A stretch of DNA of 62,111 nt from Limisphaerales bacterium (GCA_024761205.1 JAMASS010000030.1:1-62111); one strand, 5' to 3'; positions 20,501-29,300 are shown, counted from the stretch's first letter. Notes: a model not told the origin generated them from the sequence alone. Program-made: numbers and translations.

Positions 20501-21151
20501 GAGAAGGAGCTATTGGGCTTCTATGTCAGCGGACATCCGCTGAAGCCTTATCAGTCGATCATCGATCATTATTGCCTTACTAATTCGGAATCCATCACGG
20601 CCTTGGAAGACCGGGCGATGACTCGGATTGGCGGGCTGGTGTCGGTCGTGCAACAGGGCTTTTCCAAAAAGAGCGGGAAACCCTATGCGATGCTGACGGT
20701 GGAGGATATTAAGGGAACCTTCCAAGTGCTCTGCATGAACGAGAATTTTGAGTGTAATCGACACCTGTTCGAGGCCAACCTCCCTATCATGGTGATTGGG
20801 GAAGTAAGCAACGCGGAAGATAAAGCCAAGGTCTTCCCCCAGGAGATCATGCGCTTGGAAGAGGCACCCCGACGATTTACCCAGCAGGTCCACTTGCGTT
20901 TGAAACGGGAGAAACTAAGCAGTGAGTTGTTGGGGCAGGTGCGGCAGCTGGTGGAAAGTCACAAAGGCAACTGCCCTCTGTTTCTCTATTTTCAGATGCT
21001 ACAGGGTGGACCGGCAATCATGGAGGCTCATGAACGATATTTTGTGAGTCCCTCGCTTGAGTTCGAGTCTGCTGTGAACAGTTTGCTGGGAGAAGGGGGG
21101 TATCATGCTCGGGTTGACAAGTCGTTGCCCACTCGGGAACAGCGTCGGTAG
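17510..21151 (+). CDS. dnaE: DNA polymerase III alpha subunit
   Basis: Replicative polymerase catalytic subunit (1213 residues from the ATG at 17510; GGGGG lies just before it, and an upstream in-frame ATG at 17486 is less likely). Domains: N-terminal PHP domain (HLHTEFSILDGACR, residues about 7-20), polymerase core with the catalytic Asp cluster NPPDVDIDF (Asp456, Asp458, Asp460), fingers, a helix-hairpin-helix region (FGMAAIKGVGEAAVKAILE, about 880-900), and a C-terminal OB-fold (IGGLVSVVQQGFSKKSGKPY, about 1045). The full reading frame is intact. It begins 73 bases after the T5orf172 protein on the same strand. Confidence 0.97.
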   Translation: MAKAEFVHLHLHTEFSILDGACRIVRLMERARELNFQSLALTDHGVMYGAIDFYQAAKRHGLKPIVGCEVYIAPGSRLEKKSNIGGKDVYNHLVLLAKNEAGYRNLVRLVSDAHLKGYYYKPRIDKEILEQYKDGLVVLSGCLASEIPAMITQERLSEAREAIDWFRQIFGKENFFLELQNHGITEQAVVNRHLIGWAKDFDLRLVATNDVHYVDREHSRAHDSLICIGTQSMLSDAKRMSYVQEQFYLRSAEEMVGLFREVPEAVRNTLAVAEMCNLEIEFGELHYPVFEPPEMFSREGYLVHLLAEGLQKRYGMEAHSEDELIVIDSISDPTRLPDYVAGSSREGESGSEGFDFSQDPTLAKLKDPAAARAARDVVDRINQELDVIKTTGFVSYFLIVGDFVRHGRSQGISCVARGSAAGSIVAYLLEISNVDPLRYGLLFERFLNPERVNPPDVDIDFADDRRADVIDYVREQYGAECVAQIITFGTMGAKSVIRDVGRVMGLGYGECDRLAKMVPNELKMSLSKALEQSPDLKQAYDTEETTRELIDTAFILEDLIRNSSVHAAGVVIGSEPLYNVLPLKLDDSGGMVTQYAMGPVDDLGLLKMDFLGLKTLTMIRNTCEMVKQTKGIDIDVDRLPLDDTATYELLNRGNTVGVFQLESGGMRDLCRKFQLSSVEHITALVSLYRPGPMDLIPDFIRRRHGEIEIVYEHPLLKPISEETYGILIYQEQVMQAAQVLAGYTLGGADLLRRAMGKKKVSEMQKQRKIFVEGCKRENNIGAAKANRIFDLLEKFAGYGFNKSHAAAYAIVAYQTAYLKAHHPVEFLSAMMTNDMGDTAKLSVLIDEAKVLGVDVLPPDLNESQVVFAPAQDGKVIRFGMAAIKGVGEAAVKAILEARGDGGRFESLLDLCEQVDGRNVNRKVLEGLIKSGACDSLGLSRATLLSQVDNALSRAASLAADKAKGQRSMFDLMEETEDPLKEQIIELPEWPMEKRLADEKELLGFYVSGHPLKPYQSIIDHYCLTNSESITALEDRAMTRIGGLVSVVQQGFSKKSGKPYAMLTVEDIKGTFQVLCMNENFECNRHLFEANLPIMVIGEVSNAEDKAKVFPQEIMRLEEAPRRFTQQVHLRLKREKLSSELLGQVRQLVESHKGNCPLFLYFQMLQGGPAIMEAHERYFVSPSLEFESAVNSLLGEGGYHARVDKSLPTREQRR

Positions 21152-21688
21152 AAGAGGAAGACCGATGGCGGCGATTCGGCGGATGCGGCGGCGTAGGAAT
21201 GTGGTTAGATGTCAGTTCGGGTGACAGTCCTTTGTGCACTTGGATCCAGGGGGAGGGACGTCGGTCGGTTCGCTTCTGTAGATCGACTGGGCGTGATTGA
21301 AAAGAGGTGCGTTGGACTCTTGGAAATCCTTGAGGGGGTGGGTCAACAAGGACATAGAGGGTGAAAGCGGTGAAAGATCACCCCACTCCAGGGTGCTGCC
21401 GCGCTATCCGCAGGCCATCGGATGCCGCGAGGTTTTGGAGTGTGGCGATGCTTCGCCGCTTTCACCTTCCTGTTGTTATGGGCTGCGCTTAGCTGGCACT
21501 CTTTTCCAATCACACCCGATCGTCCGCCTCGTTTAGGGGTCTTGCGATTCGGGGAAAAAGTTCGCTTATCGTAGGATTTCGTTCTGAGACGGATGGTTGT
21601 GGCAAAATTCTCGTGGGCAAAAATAGCGCTTGCATCAACGATCCTGTATCTCTACATTGCACGGGCTTTCGACATTAGTCTTAAAGCT
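21152..21688. other. Spacer upstream of rpmI with a degenerate repeat
   Basis: No gene. infC, which normally precedes rpmI, is absent. About 21400-21540 carries the second copy of the degenerate intergenic repeat described at 13621-13845. A reading frame in phase with rpmI extends upstream to 21593 but its residues are not L35-like. Confidence 0.5.
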
Positions 21689-21904
21689 ATGCGACGTGCC
21701 AGAAACCAGAAAACGAGAAAATCGGTTGCTAAGCGATTCAAGATCACTGCGACCGGGAAAGTGATCCGCAATCATTCCGGGAAGCGGCACTTGTTGAGTT
21801 GTAAGAGCCCGAAGCGGCGGCGGCGGTTGGGAACGTCCACGGTGTTGGATCGTTCCGACGAGGATCGTATTATCCTCAATCTGCCGTTCAACCGTCGTGG
21901 CTAG
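21689..21904 (+). CDS. rpmI: 50S ribosomal protein L35
   Basis: A 71-residue basic protein of the large ribosomal subunit. The L35 core is evident: QKTRKSVAKRFKITATGKV, then NHSGKRHLL, then RRRRLGTSTVL. It is slightly longer at the C-terminus than typical L35. The start at 21689 gives an N-terminus comparable in length to other L35 proteins. The ribosome-binding site is poor (TTAAAG). It is the first gene of rpmI-rplT-pheS-pheT. Confidence 0.92.
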   Translation: MRRARNQKTRKSVAKRFKITATGKVIRNHSGKRHLLSCKSPKRRRRLGTSTVLDRSDEDRIILNLPFNRRG

Positions 21905-21931
21905 ACCAGATTTCGTTCAGCGTGAACAGTC

Positions 21932-22306
21932 ATGAGAGTAACCAATGCACCAGCTTCTCGAAAACGCCGGCGGCGGACCTTGCAGGCCGCCAAGGGCTTT
22001 CGATTTCGCCGGTCCAAGCTTTATCGGTATGCGGCCGATGCCTTGGACCATGGGCGTCAGTATGCTTATCGGGATCGCAAAAATAAAAAGCGGACGTTTC
22101 GATCCCTGTGGCAGATTCGGATTAACGCAGCCACTCGCAGGGCCGGCTTGACCTACAGTCGATTTATCGAGGGGCTGAAAGCAGCAAAGGTGGAAGTCAA
22201 CCGCAAGCTTTTAGCCCATCTCGCCGCTACGGATGAAGCTGCCTTTAGTGAGTTTGTCAACGTGGCGAAAGAGGGATTGAAGACCAAGGCTGCTGAATCG
22301 GCATAA
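21932..22306 (+). CDS. rplT: 50S ribosomal protein L20
   Basis: A 124-residue large-subunit protein that binds 23S rRNA during early assembly. Typical features: a very basic N-terminus (SRKRRRRTLQAAKGFRFRRS), AYRDRKNKKRTFRSLWQIRI at about 50-70, NAATRRAGLTYSRFIEGL, and LNRKxLAxLA near residue 90. It starts 27 bases after rpmI. In many bacteria L20 represses its own operon by binding the leader mRNA; no such structure was identified here. Confidence 0.96.
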   Translation: MRVTNAPASRKRRRRTLQAAKGFRFRRSKLYRYAADALDHGRQYAYRDRKNKKRTFRSLWQIRINAATRRAGLTYSRFIEGLKAAKVEVNRKLLAHLAATDEAAFSEFVNVAKEGLKTKAAESA

Positions 22307-22337
22307 CGATTACAACGATTTAGATTTAAGCGAAGCC

Positions 22338-22377
22338 AACCGGGCGGCCATGAAATAGTGGACGTCCGGTTTCTTTT
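22338..22377 (+). terminator. Intrinsic terminator between rplT and pheS
   Basis: AACCGGGCGGCC (22338-22349) pairs with GGACGTCCGGTT (22360-22371) with one mismatch around a ten-base loop, followed by TCTTTTT. It lies 31 bases after the rplT stop and 63 before pheS. It either ends the ribosomal protein transcript or partially limits read-through into pheST. No Phe-rich leader peptide was found beside it. Confidence 0.75.
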
Positions 22378-22440
22378 TGGGCTGAGGGGCGCCCTGTGAG
22401 TGGCTTCAGTAGCCTGAATTTTGTGACGGAGGAATGAGAG

Positions 22441-23448
22441 ATGGCTGAGTTTGTCAAAGATCTAGAGGTCCTGGGCCAGAATGCTCGGGAAGAAATCGGA
22501 GCGGCGAGTACGCTGCCGACACTTCAAGAGGTCCGGGTGAAGTACTTGGGTTCCAAGGGAAAGATCACTGGGCTGCTGAAGCAGCTAGGTTCGCTCCCCA
22601 AGGAAGAACGCCCAGCGGTCGGCAAACAAATCAATGAAATCAAGATCGCTGTCGGGCAGGAGTTGAATGAGCGACGGGAGGTGCTTGAAATCGAGGCTGC
22701 AAAGCCAAAGAATCCGATTGATTTCACCCTTCCTGGTCGGTGTGTCAAAGTAGGGCGCATGCATCCCCTTACTCAAGTGACGGAGGATATTGTCCGGAGT
22801 TTTCGGCGATTGGGATTTGCTGTGGCGGCGGGGCCGGAAATCGAAGATGACTACCATTGCTTTGACGCCTTGAATACGCCGGCAGATCATCCGGCTCGGG
22901 ACATTCAAGATACGTTTTATCTTGGGACTGAGGGACGACAATTACTGCGTACTCATACCTCCTCGGTGCAGATTCGGGTGATGAAGAGTCAGCCGCCGCC
23001 GATTCGAATTGTCGTTCCGGGGCGGGTGTACCGCCGCGATACGGCGGACGCCACGCACAATCCAACCTTTCATCAGATTGAAGGCTTATATGTGGATCGG
23101 GGGGTCACTGTTGGGGACTTGAAGGGAACCGTTGAGTTCGTGTTTAAAGAGTTGTTGGGAAGGGAGGTAAAACTTCGATTTCGGCCACACTACTTTTCGT
23201 ATACTGAACCGAGTTTGGAGATCGATTTCTCGAGTCCCTTGACCTGCAAGCTGGGTAAAGAGTGGTTGGAAATCGCGGGTTGCGGGATGGTGCATCCAAG
23301 GGTTTTCGAGAATGTGGGATATGATCCGGATGTTTGGAGCGGGTGGGCATTTGGCTTTGGGATCGAGCGCATTGCTATGATGCGCTACGGGATTAATGAC
23401 ATTCGGCTGTTCTACGAGAATGATTCACGCTTCCTAAATCAATTCTAA
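22441..23448 (+). CDS. pheS: Phenylalanyl-tRNA synthetase alpha subunit
   Basis: Class II aminoacyl-tRNA synthetase catalytic subunit (335 residues), forming the alpha2-beta2 enzyme with PheT. An N-terminal coiled coil (about 1-90, with VKYLGSKGKITGLLKQLGSL) is followed by the catalytic domain. Motif 2 lies around RVYRRDTADATHNPTFHQIE and motif 3 is GWAFGFGIERIAMMRYGI near the C-terminus. A strong ribosome-binding site (GGAGG) is positioned 7 bases before the ATG, fixing the start. pheT follows 13 bases after the stop. Confidence 0.97.
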   Translation: MAEFVKDLEVLGQNAREEIGAASTLPTLQEVRVKYLGSKGKITGLLKQLGSLPKEERPAVGKQINEIKIAVGQELNERREVLEIEAAKPKNPIDFTLPGRCVKVGRMHPLTQVTEDIVRSFRRLGFAVAAGPEIEDDYHCFDALNTPADHPARDIQDTFYLGTEGRQLLRTHTSSVQIRVMKSQPPPIRIVVPGRVYRRDTADATHNPTFHQIEGLYVDRGVTVGDLKGTVEFVFKELLGREVKLRFRPHYFSYTEPSLEIDFSSPLTCKLGKEWLEIAGCGMVHPRVFENVGYDPDVWSGWAFGFGIERIAMMRYGINDIRLFYENDSRFLNQF

Positions 23449-23461
23449 AGCTCTTATTGTG

Positions 23462-25882
23462 ATGAAGATTACCTACAATTGGTTGAAGGAGTATGTGGAT
23501 TTTGACTGGTCGCCTGAAAAGTTGGGCGATCAGCTCACCATGCTGGGCCTCGAGGTTGAAGGACTGGACCGCGTGGGAGGAGGTTTTGAGGGCGTGCGAG
23601 TTGCGGAAGTCGTTACGCGGGAGCCGCATCCCAATGCCGACCGTCTTTCCGTGTGTCGGGTGAATGATGGCGAGGGCGAACGGCAAATCGTTTGTGGTGC
23701 TACGAATTTCAAAGCCGGGGATAAGGTGCCTCTAATCCTGCCGGGAAGCACGCTGCCGACGTCCGAGTCTGAAAAGCCTTTTGTCATTAAGGTAGGTAAG
23801 ATTCGCGGAGTGAAGTCTTATGGCATGATGTGCTCCGGCAAGGAATTAGGGACTTCCGAGGATGCTGATGGACTCATGATTTTGAATAGCGAGGCGAGCG
23901 TGGGCCAGCCGTTTGCTGCCTACCTGGGGCTCGAAGAGGCGGACTATGTTTATGATCTGGAGATCACTCCAAATCGGCCGGATCTGAATAGTGTCATGGG
24001 CATTGCTCGTGAGGTGAGCGCGTTGACCGGAAAAGTGCTTGGAATGACGGCGGTGGAATTGGCCGAATCTGGTGATGCCGTGGCCGAGCACGTGCAGGTC
24101 CGAATTGAGGATGCGGCGTTGTGTTCTCGATATTCCGCACGGCTGATCCGAAATGTAAAAATTGGTCCCAGTCCATCGTGGCTGAAAAGCATTCTCGGGA
24201 AGATTGGGATTCGCAGCATCAATAACGTGGTCGACATCACCAATTATGTGATGATGGAGGTGGGACAGCCTCTGCATGCATTCGACTACCATCTGTTGAG
24301 TCTCGGATCCGGTAAGGTGCCAACCGTGGTGGTGCGTCAGGCTCGGGCCGGCGAGTCCTTTGTGACGCTGGATGAGCAGGAACATCAGCTGCCGGAGCAG
24401 GCGGTCATGATTGCGGATGAGGAAAAGGCCATTGCTCTGGGTGGAATCATGGGCGGACTGAACTCGGAGATTGGCGAGTCGACTAAAGATGTGTTGTTGG
24501 AGAGCGCCTACTTTAATCCCCAGAGCATTCGGGCGACGTCCAAGAAATTGGAGCTTAGGACGGATGCGTCCTACCGTTTTGAAAGGGGAGTAGATGTCGG
24601 GATTGTCGATTGGGCGAGTCGGCGGGCGGCCAGGCTGATTTGTGAACTCGCCTCGGGACAGCTTCATGCTGGTGTCGTCGATGTGTTCGCCAATCCGCCG
24701 GAAACGGTTCAGGTTTCGTTGCGATTCGAGAAAACCAATCAGCTATTGGGGATCGAGATTCCGGGCGATGGGCAAGTGTCCATGCTTGGGCGATTGGGGC
24801 TGACGGTTCGAGAACGTTCGGATGATGTGTGCGCGTTTTCGATTCCAACCTTCCGCGTGGATTTGAAGGGCGAGGTGGATCTTATTGAGGAGGTGGCTCG
24901 GTTGTACGGGGTTGATAAGATTCCAGCCACACCCCCTCGGGGTGCGATTGGTGCCCACGAGTATGATGCGGTGCACGATGAGTTGGCTTTGGTGCGGCGT
25001 ATTTTGGTGGGGCAAGGTTTGAATGAGATCCAGGGGCAAACGTTGATCTCCGATAGTGCACCGGGGATTCCGAGAGGTGTTGAGCCGGTTGCGTTGGAAT
25101 ACCCGTTGAGTTCGGATATGAATGTGTTGCGGCCGAGTTTGTTGCCAGGACTAGTGAGGGTGTTGCAGCACAATGCGAATCATGGTACGACGGATGTCGC
25201 GATGTTTGAGGTGGGGAGTGTCTTCTGTTTGCGGAAAGGGGAGCCCGCCGAGGAAAGGCGTTTGGTCTTGGCGATGACCGGGAGCCGTTTCCCTTCATCC
25301 TGGGCGAATGGGAATGGTGGCGGGGATTTTGATATCTTTGATCTCAAAGGCCGCTTGGAGTCATTGTTAGACGCCTTGGGGGTCCGGGGGTTGCAGTGGC
25401 GGCGCGAGGACGAGGCGGACCCGGTATTTGTCGAGGAGGGTCGAGTCTTGTTGGGCAAGCAGGTGATCGGGCAGTTCGGACAGTTGCAGCCCGTATTGGC
25501 CTCCAATCTCGATTTGAAAAAGGCGGTGCTGTTGGCTGAACTCGATTTGGATTTGATTCTCAAGCGGCGTGCTAGCGGCAAAGCCTTCAAGCCGCTGCCT
25601 CAATTCCCGTCTATCCGTCGTGATGTTGCCATGGTGGTTGACGAAGGCGTATCACACCACGAGGTCATGCGAATTGTGAAGAAGGCCAAACCTGATTTCT
25701 TGCATTCGGTTGAAATCTTTGACGTCTTTCGTGGCAAGGGTATACCGGAGGGCAAGAAGAGCGTCGCTTACGCCTTTGTCTATCGAGACAAGGAACGGAC
25801 GTTGAAAGATGAGGAGGTCACTGTGTTTCATGCCGAGGTGGTTGAGCGGTTGAAGGTGGACGCCGCTGCGGAGATTCGGTAG
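23462..25882 (+). CDS. pheT: Phenylalanyl-tRNA synthetase beta subunit
   Basis: Beta subunit (806 residues), which performs tRNA binding and editing of mischarged Tyr-tRNA(Phe). Domains in order: N-terminal MKITYNWLKEYVDF; an EMAP-type tRNA-binding OB-fold (about 40-150, HPNADRLSVCRV); B3/B4 editing domain (about 205-390); B5 domain (about 410-480); a catalytic-like core; and the anticodon-binding FDX-ACB domain at the C-terminus (PQFPSIRRDVAMVVDE, about 712-806). An in-frame GTG precedes the ATG by one codon; the ATG is chosen. The frame is intact. Confidence 0.97.
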   Translation: MKITYNWLKEYVDFDWSPEKLGDQLTMLGLEVEGLDRVGGGFEGVRVAEVVTREPHPNADRLSVCRVNDGEGERQIVCGATNFKAGDKVPLILPGSTLPTSESEKPFVIKVGKIRGVKSYGMMCSGKELGTSEDADGLMILNSEASVGQPFAAYLGLEEADYVYDLEITPNRPDLNSVMGIAREVSALTGKVLGMTAVELAESGDAVAEHVQVRIEDAALCSRYSARLIRNVKIGPSPSWLKSILGKIGIRSINNVVDITNYVMMEVGQPLHAFDYHLLSLGSGKVPTVVVRQARAGESFVTLDEQEHQLPEQAVMIADEEKAIALGGIMGGLNSEIGESTKDVLLESAYFNPQSIRATSKKLELRTDASYRFERGVDVGIVDWASRRAARLICELASGQLHAGVVDVFANPPETVQVSLRFEKTNQLLGIEIPGDGQVSMLGRLGLTVRERSDDVCAFSIPTFRVDLKGEVDLIEEVARLYGVDKIPATPPRGAIGAHEYDAVHDELALVRRILVGQGLNEIQGQTLISDSAPGIPRGVEPVALEYPLSSDMNVLRPSLLPGLVRVLQHNANHGTTDVAMFEVGSVFCLRKGEPAEERRLVLAMTGSRFPSSWANGNGGGDFDIFDLKGRLESLLDALGVRGLQWRREDEADPVFVEEGRVLLGKQVIGQFGQLQPVLASNLDLKKAVLLAELDLDLILKRRASGKAFKPLPQFPSIRRDVAMVVDEGVSHHEVMRIVKKAKPDFLHSVEIFDVFRGKGIPEGKKSVAYAFVYRDKERTLKDEEVTVFHAEVVERLKVDAAAEIR

Positions 25883-25893
25883 GCGTCGATCAA

Positions 25894-26320
25894 ATGAAAA
25901 GAGACTCACACGAAGGCACGAAGGGATAAGGAGGAAATTGCCAGAGTCATTGTAGATTGTGGGTTTCGACTTCATCGAGACTTGGACCGAGGCTGCGGGA
26001 AAAGGTCTATGAGGTCATACTGGCGAAAGTGGTCAGGGAGCGAGGAGTGATGGATGGCGAAGGTCAGAAGTCGATTCCAATTGCCTATGAGGAGTGTAGT
26101 TCGATAAGGGATTTAGGGTTGATTTGATTGTTGAGAATGCTGTTTTGGTAGAACTCCAATCTGTCGAACTTCTTGTGCTGGTGCACGCTAAACAAGTTTT
26201 GACCTACTACTTCACCTTGGCCGGGTCTTCCTCTCGGTCTGTTGATGAATTTCGGAGCGGCGATGTTCAAAGAAGGCTGCAAGCACATTGTTTGTGGCCA
26301 GCAGTCCTTTGAGGGGTCAC
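25894..26320 (+). pseudogene. Decayed GxxExxY-family protein
   Basis: ATG at 25894 reads MKRDSHEGTKG then a stop; in shifting frames follow GLYEVILAKVVRERG, QKSIPIAYEE, LIVENAVLVELQSVE, VHAKQVLTYYFTLAG and NFGAAMFKEGCKHIV. These match the GxxExxY family (LxExVYExxLxxELxxRG, VELKxVExLxPVHxAQxLTYL, LLINFG). Several frameshifts and stops are present. The region is flanked by imperfect inverted repeats, GACTCACACGAAGGCACGA (about 25901) and TCGTGTCTTTGTGTGAGCC (about 26355), which often accompany genes of this family. Function is unknown even in intact homologues. Confidence 0.8.
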
Positions 26321-26388
26321 CCCTGAGAGTGCACAAGGGGTAGTTTCAGCTTCGTGTCTTTGTGTGAGCCGCAAGATCGATTTCGGTA

Positions 26389-27006
26389 CTAGTCGGCTTC
26401 CCTTAGTCGGTATTGTGCCCGTAGCGTCGAGATTCCCTCGGCGTTGAAGCTTCGTTCAAAATGGGTGACGATCTGAGTCAACTCGGGTGGCGCGACTGTC
26501 GCTTGAAATCGTTTGTTGTCGCCGAAAACTTGGAGGATTTGTTCGAAGTAAGGTTCGTTGTCAGTTCGAAGGTAGACACGCCCGCCAAGTTGGAGCGCAA
26601 CGGCGAGTTGTTCCACGAACTTGGGGGCAATGAGTCGCTTCTTCCAGTGCTTCTTTTTAGGCCAAGGATCAGGGAAATAAATGTGGCAGGCGTGAATGGA
26701 CTCTGGCGGTAGCATATACTCGACACAATAGGCAGCTTCAACGCGGACGATCTTAATGTTGCTGACCCCGGCTCGTTTGGCCTTGCGGTCCAGTTTTCGG
26801 ATCCTTCCGAGCAATCGTTCGATTCCGAGGAAATTTGTCTCTGGATTTTGTGCTGCGTAAGTGATCAGAAACGAGCCGTTCCCGCATCCGATCTCGACCT
26901 CCAGGGGAGCGTTTGAGGGGAAGATGCAATCAAGGGGTAGGGGTTCAAAATAGGAATACGGGGTGTGGAGACTTGTCAATTCCGGTTGAGGTCTCGACGC
27001 GCTCAT
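26389..27006 (-). CDS. trmB: tRNA (guanine-N7-)-methyltransferase
   Basis: SAM-dependent enzyme (205 residues) that makes m7G46 in the variable loop of tRNAs. The SAM-binding motif EVEIGCGNGSFL lies at about residues 36-47; the family-defining IYFPDPWPKKKHWKKR is at about 119-134; LRTDNEPYF follows near 155. The ATG overlaps the TGA of the upstream FIST gene (ATGA at 27003-27006), and no clear ribosome-binding site is visible, so translational coupling is likely. The frame is intact. Confidence 0.95.
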   Translation of the reverse strand: MSASRPQPELTSLHTPYSYFEPLPLDCIFPSNAPLEVEIGCGNGSFLITYAAQNPETNFLGIERLLGRIRKLDRKAKRAGVSNIKIVRVEAAYCVEYMLPPESIHACHIYFPDPWPKKKHWKKRLIAPKFVEQLAVALQLGGRVYLRTDNEPYFEQILQVFGDNKRFQATVAPPELTQIVTHFERSFNAEGISTLRAQYRLREAD

Positions 27007-28214
27007 TTGGAGGATGAAGCGTTATCAACCGTGGCTGACACCGTGGTGAAGAGGGCGATTGAAGCCGTGTAGCCATGGAGGAAATTTTGCTCTCCGCCGG
27101 GGCCGAGTTCACCGTTGCAGAAAAAACCCACGAGACCGAGATCGGGGAACACCTGTCGGATATTTCCGGCATCATGATTCGGTTTTCCAAAGAGACGGCG
27201 TCCTCTCCCGTTGCATGTGCAGAGCAGGGCGCCATGGATCAACTCAGTCTCCAGGGCTCTGGCTTTCTTGTGGAGAAGAGTGATGAGATCTTCGTGTGCT
27301 GCGTCTGGGCTCCGGAGCTGAAACTGAATGGTCTGCCCCATCCTAGGGAGCGCACCAACGGCAACGAGCCCTTTCTTGGGGTCCACCCCGAGGATATTTC
27401 GGATCAGAAAATCTCCGCGTTGGAATTCTTCATGATATTCGTTGATCACTAGACCGGCGAAGAGGTTGCCTTGCACCTGAGCGGCCAGTTCTTTGGGAAG
27501 TTGGTTGACGGTTTCGACGAGAACCTCGTAAGCGGAGCGGTTACCGATCTCAAGGAGTAAATTCTCGTGAACTTTCGTGATGATCCAAGGGTCACCGATG
27601 GGGGTGCAGCCCTGCGAAATGACGTTCCGAACTTGAATATCGCCGGCAATAGCAATCCCAATGCCGCCTTGAGCGAATACTTGGTCGTTGAGATACAACT
27701 CTGTTTCCATGGCTCCCGGACGTCCTGTGGCCAGACCTCCGAGGATGGGGATACCCGGATAGGCTAGGTTCCATTGAGAGAGCCAAGCGTCAAGATTCAT
27801 CCGAAATGGATCGGCAAAAACGATCCAACCGTTTGGTTTTTCGATTTGAATCTGTTGTTGCCATTGGTTGGGGTTCTGAATGGTCTCCAGCTGATGCTGA
27901 TTGAAATGCGTGGCTTCCATCTCCGAACCCGGGAGGTGAAATAACCCGATCGAGAAACCGTCGATCTCCTCAGATTCAATATCGTTGGCGATGAGCGAAG
28001 TGCTCGAGCATCCAATGATTAAGGCGGGTTGGAGTTCGTCCTTGATGAGGGACAAAAGCAGGCCCGAGTGTTCGCCAAATCGCGGGGAAACAAACACCAT
28101 GACCAGTTCCAGAGTGGGATGGCCAAATTCCAAACGGAGATTCCATAGCCATTCTCGAATGAGGGTAATCTCAAACTGACCTTGATAGGTGGCTGCCTTG
28201 GTATGGGGTCTCAC
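27003..28214 (-). CDS. FIST-domain (sensory) protein
   Basis: Contains a FIST_N domain followed by a FIST_C domain; such modules are proposed intracellular sensors of small ligands such as amino acids. Visible landmarks are LIIGCSSTSLIA, PILGGLATGR and, at the C-terminus, GLVGFFCNGELGPGGEQNFL followed by HGYTASIALF. The frame is open to an ATG at 28334, but the first 40 or so codons of that longer version lie in the dispersed repeat and do not look FIST-like. I therefore prefer the GTG at 28214 (MRPHTKAATYQGQF). It overlaps trmB by four bases, forming a two-gene unit. Its role beside trmB is unknown. Confidence 0.82.
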   Translation of the reverse strand: MRPHTKAATYQGQFEITLIREWLWNLRLEFGHPTLELVMVFVSPRFGEHSGLLLSLIKDELQPALIIGCSSTSLIANDIESEEIDGFSIGLFHLPGSEMEATHFNQHQLETIQNPNQWQQQIQIEKPNGWIVFADPFRMNLDAWLSQWNLAYPGIPILGGLATGRPGAMETELYLNDQVFAQGGIGIAIAGDIQVRNVISQGCTPIGDPWIITKVHENLLLEIGNRSAYEVLVETVNQLPKELAAQVQGNLFAGLVINEYHEEFQRGDFLIRNILGVDPKKGLVAVGALPRMGQTIQFQLRSPDAAHEDLITLLHKKARALETELIHGALLCTCNGRGRRLFGKPNHDAGNIRQVFPDLGLVGFFCNGELGPGGEQNFLHGYTASIALFTTVSATVDNASSSK

Positions 28215-28289
28215 TGTGGAATTCCAGTCGGGTAAAATGCCGCAACGGTCGGCATTGATCCAGCGATTTTGTTTGGTTTCAATTGCGAG

Positions 28290-29095
28290 GGTCGCAGTCA
28301 AAAAGAGGAAGGTGGCGTGGCGTGCGCTGGGCAATTGATACGATACGTGGAAGGTCCATGCGCTTGATCAGGGAGTATTGCGGGTCCGCCAAGGTCTCAG
28401 CAGGCATCCGTCCGTTCCCCCCCCACGGGAAGGGGCAAGCGGGGGAGTATCTCGCTCGCTGAGACAGGGTTCGACGGCCCCCGGGAGGATCCCTTAGGAG
28501 CGACTGGAAGGCGAATGGCGAAAGGATGGGCAAACATTCCTGCGGCAAGCTGCCCCTTACCCGCAGGAGCACTGGCGCTGAAAAAAGCCGCCGGGATGAG
28601 CCCCGCCTTCGTCTGCTCTATAAAAGGCGCGTGTCAAGCGGCAAAAGCGGGACCAAGCGGGGGCCGAGGCACCGCTCCTCCTAAGGGCTCGTATGGGGGC
28701 ATCCGCCAGCGCAATACAGGGAAGCTTTAATCGCGCATTCCCGAGGGAGCAGCCCTGTGCAAAGCCCGCTAGCGGCGAGGGGAAAGGCTGCTTGAGCAGA
28801 GCCCCGTCGGGAAGGGGATTGCCAAGTAGGGAAAGCCCCCGAAGGCGGATTCGAGGAGAACGCAGAGATGGCCGCGAGAGCAGACAGTTACCTGCTTGGC
28901 CGCCCGCCAAGTCAGCCCCGGGCTGGACGCCAAGCCCCATGTCGTTTCAAAAGCCCGGGGCAATTCTGGAGCCTCCCCGGGGGGAGCCGAGGGCATTCCT
29001 TGGCTGGACGCCGGTGGGCGCAACGGCCACTGGTATCCCCCCTTTTCCCGCCCTGCTCCAAATGATCGCTTTCCAAAAATTGAACTGCGTCCTTT
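28290..29095 (+). repeat. Long dispersed repeat, copy 1 (inverted partner at 60528-61255)
   Basis: Compared with the reverse complement of 60528-61255, long stretches match: ATGTCGTTTCAAAAGCCCGG, GGGCATTCCTTGGCTGGACG, ATCGCTTTCCAAAAATTGA, CGGCAAAAGCGGGACCAA and GACTGGAAGGCGAATG, in the same order. An approximately 110-base insertion (about 28385-28495) is unique to this copy. Reading frames exist on both strands but none is conserved as protein between the copies, so I call it non-coding repeat rather than genes. It abuts the FIST gene on the left and leads to the rho upstream region on the right. Confidence 0.85.
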
Positions 29096-29300
29096 GGACA
29101 GAGCAAAAACAAGGCAAAAATAATGATTGCTTTTGCCCTAGAATCTGAATAACTAATGGTTTGGAGCAGTTATTCAAACGACTTGATCCAATATCTTGAA
29201 TTTTCCGAATGGCAGATTTTCCTGTAATTGATTTTTGAGCAATCTGCCGTGTTCTGACTTCGGACTAATACATAAAGCTACTAATCATCGAATTGGTTAT

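Noticed and set aside
28693-29148. A 151-codon plus-strand frame in the first long repeat
   Set aside because: Same reason: high GC repeat sequence, frame not conserved between copies.
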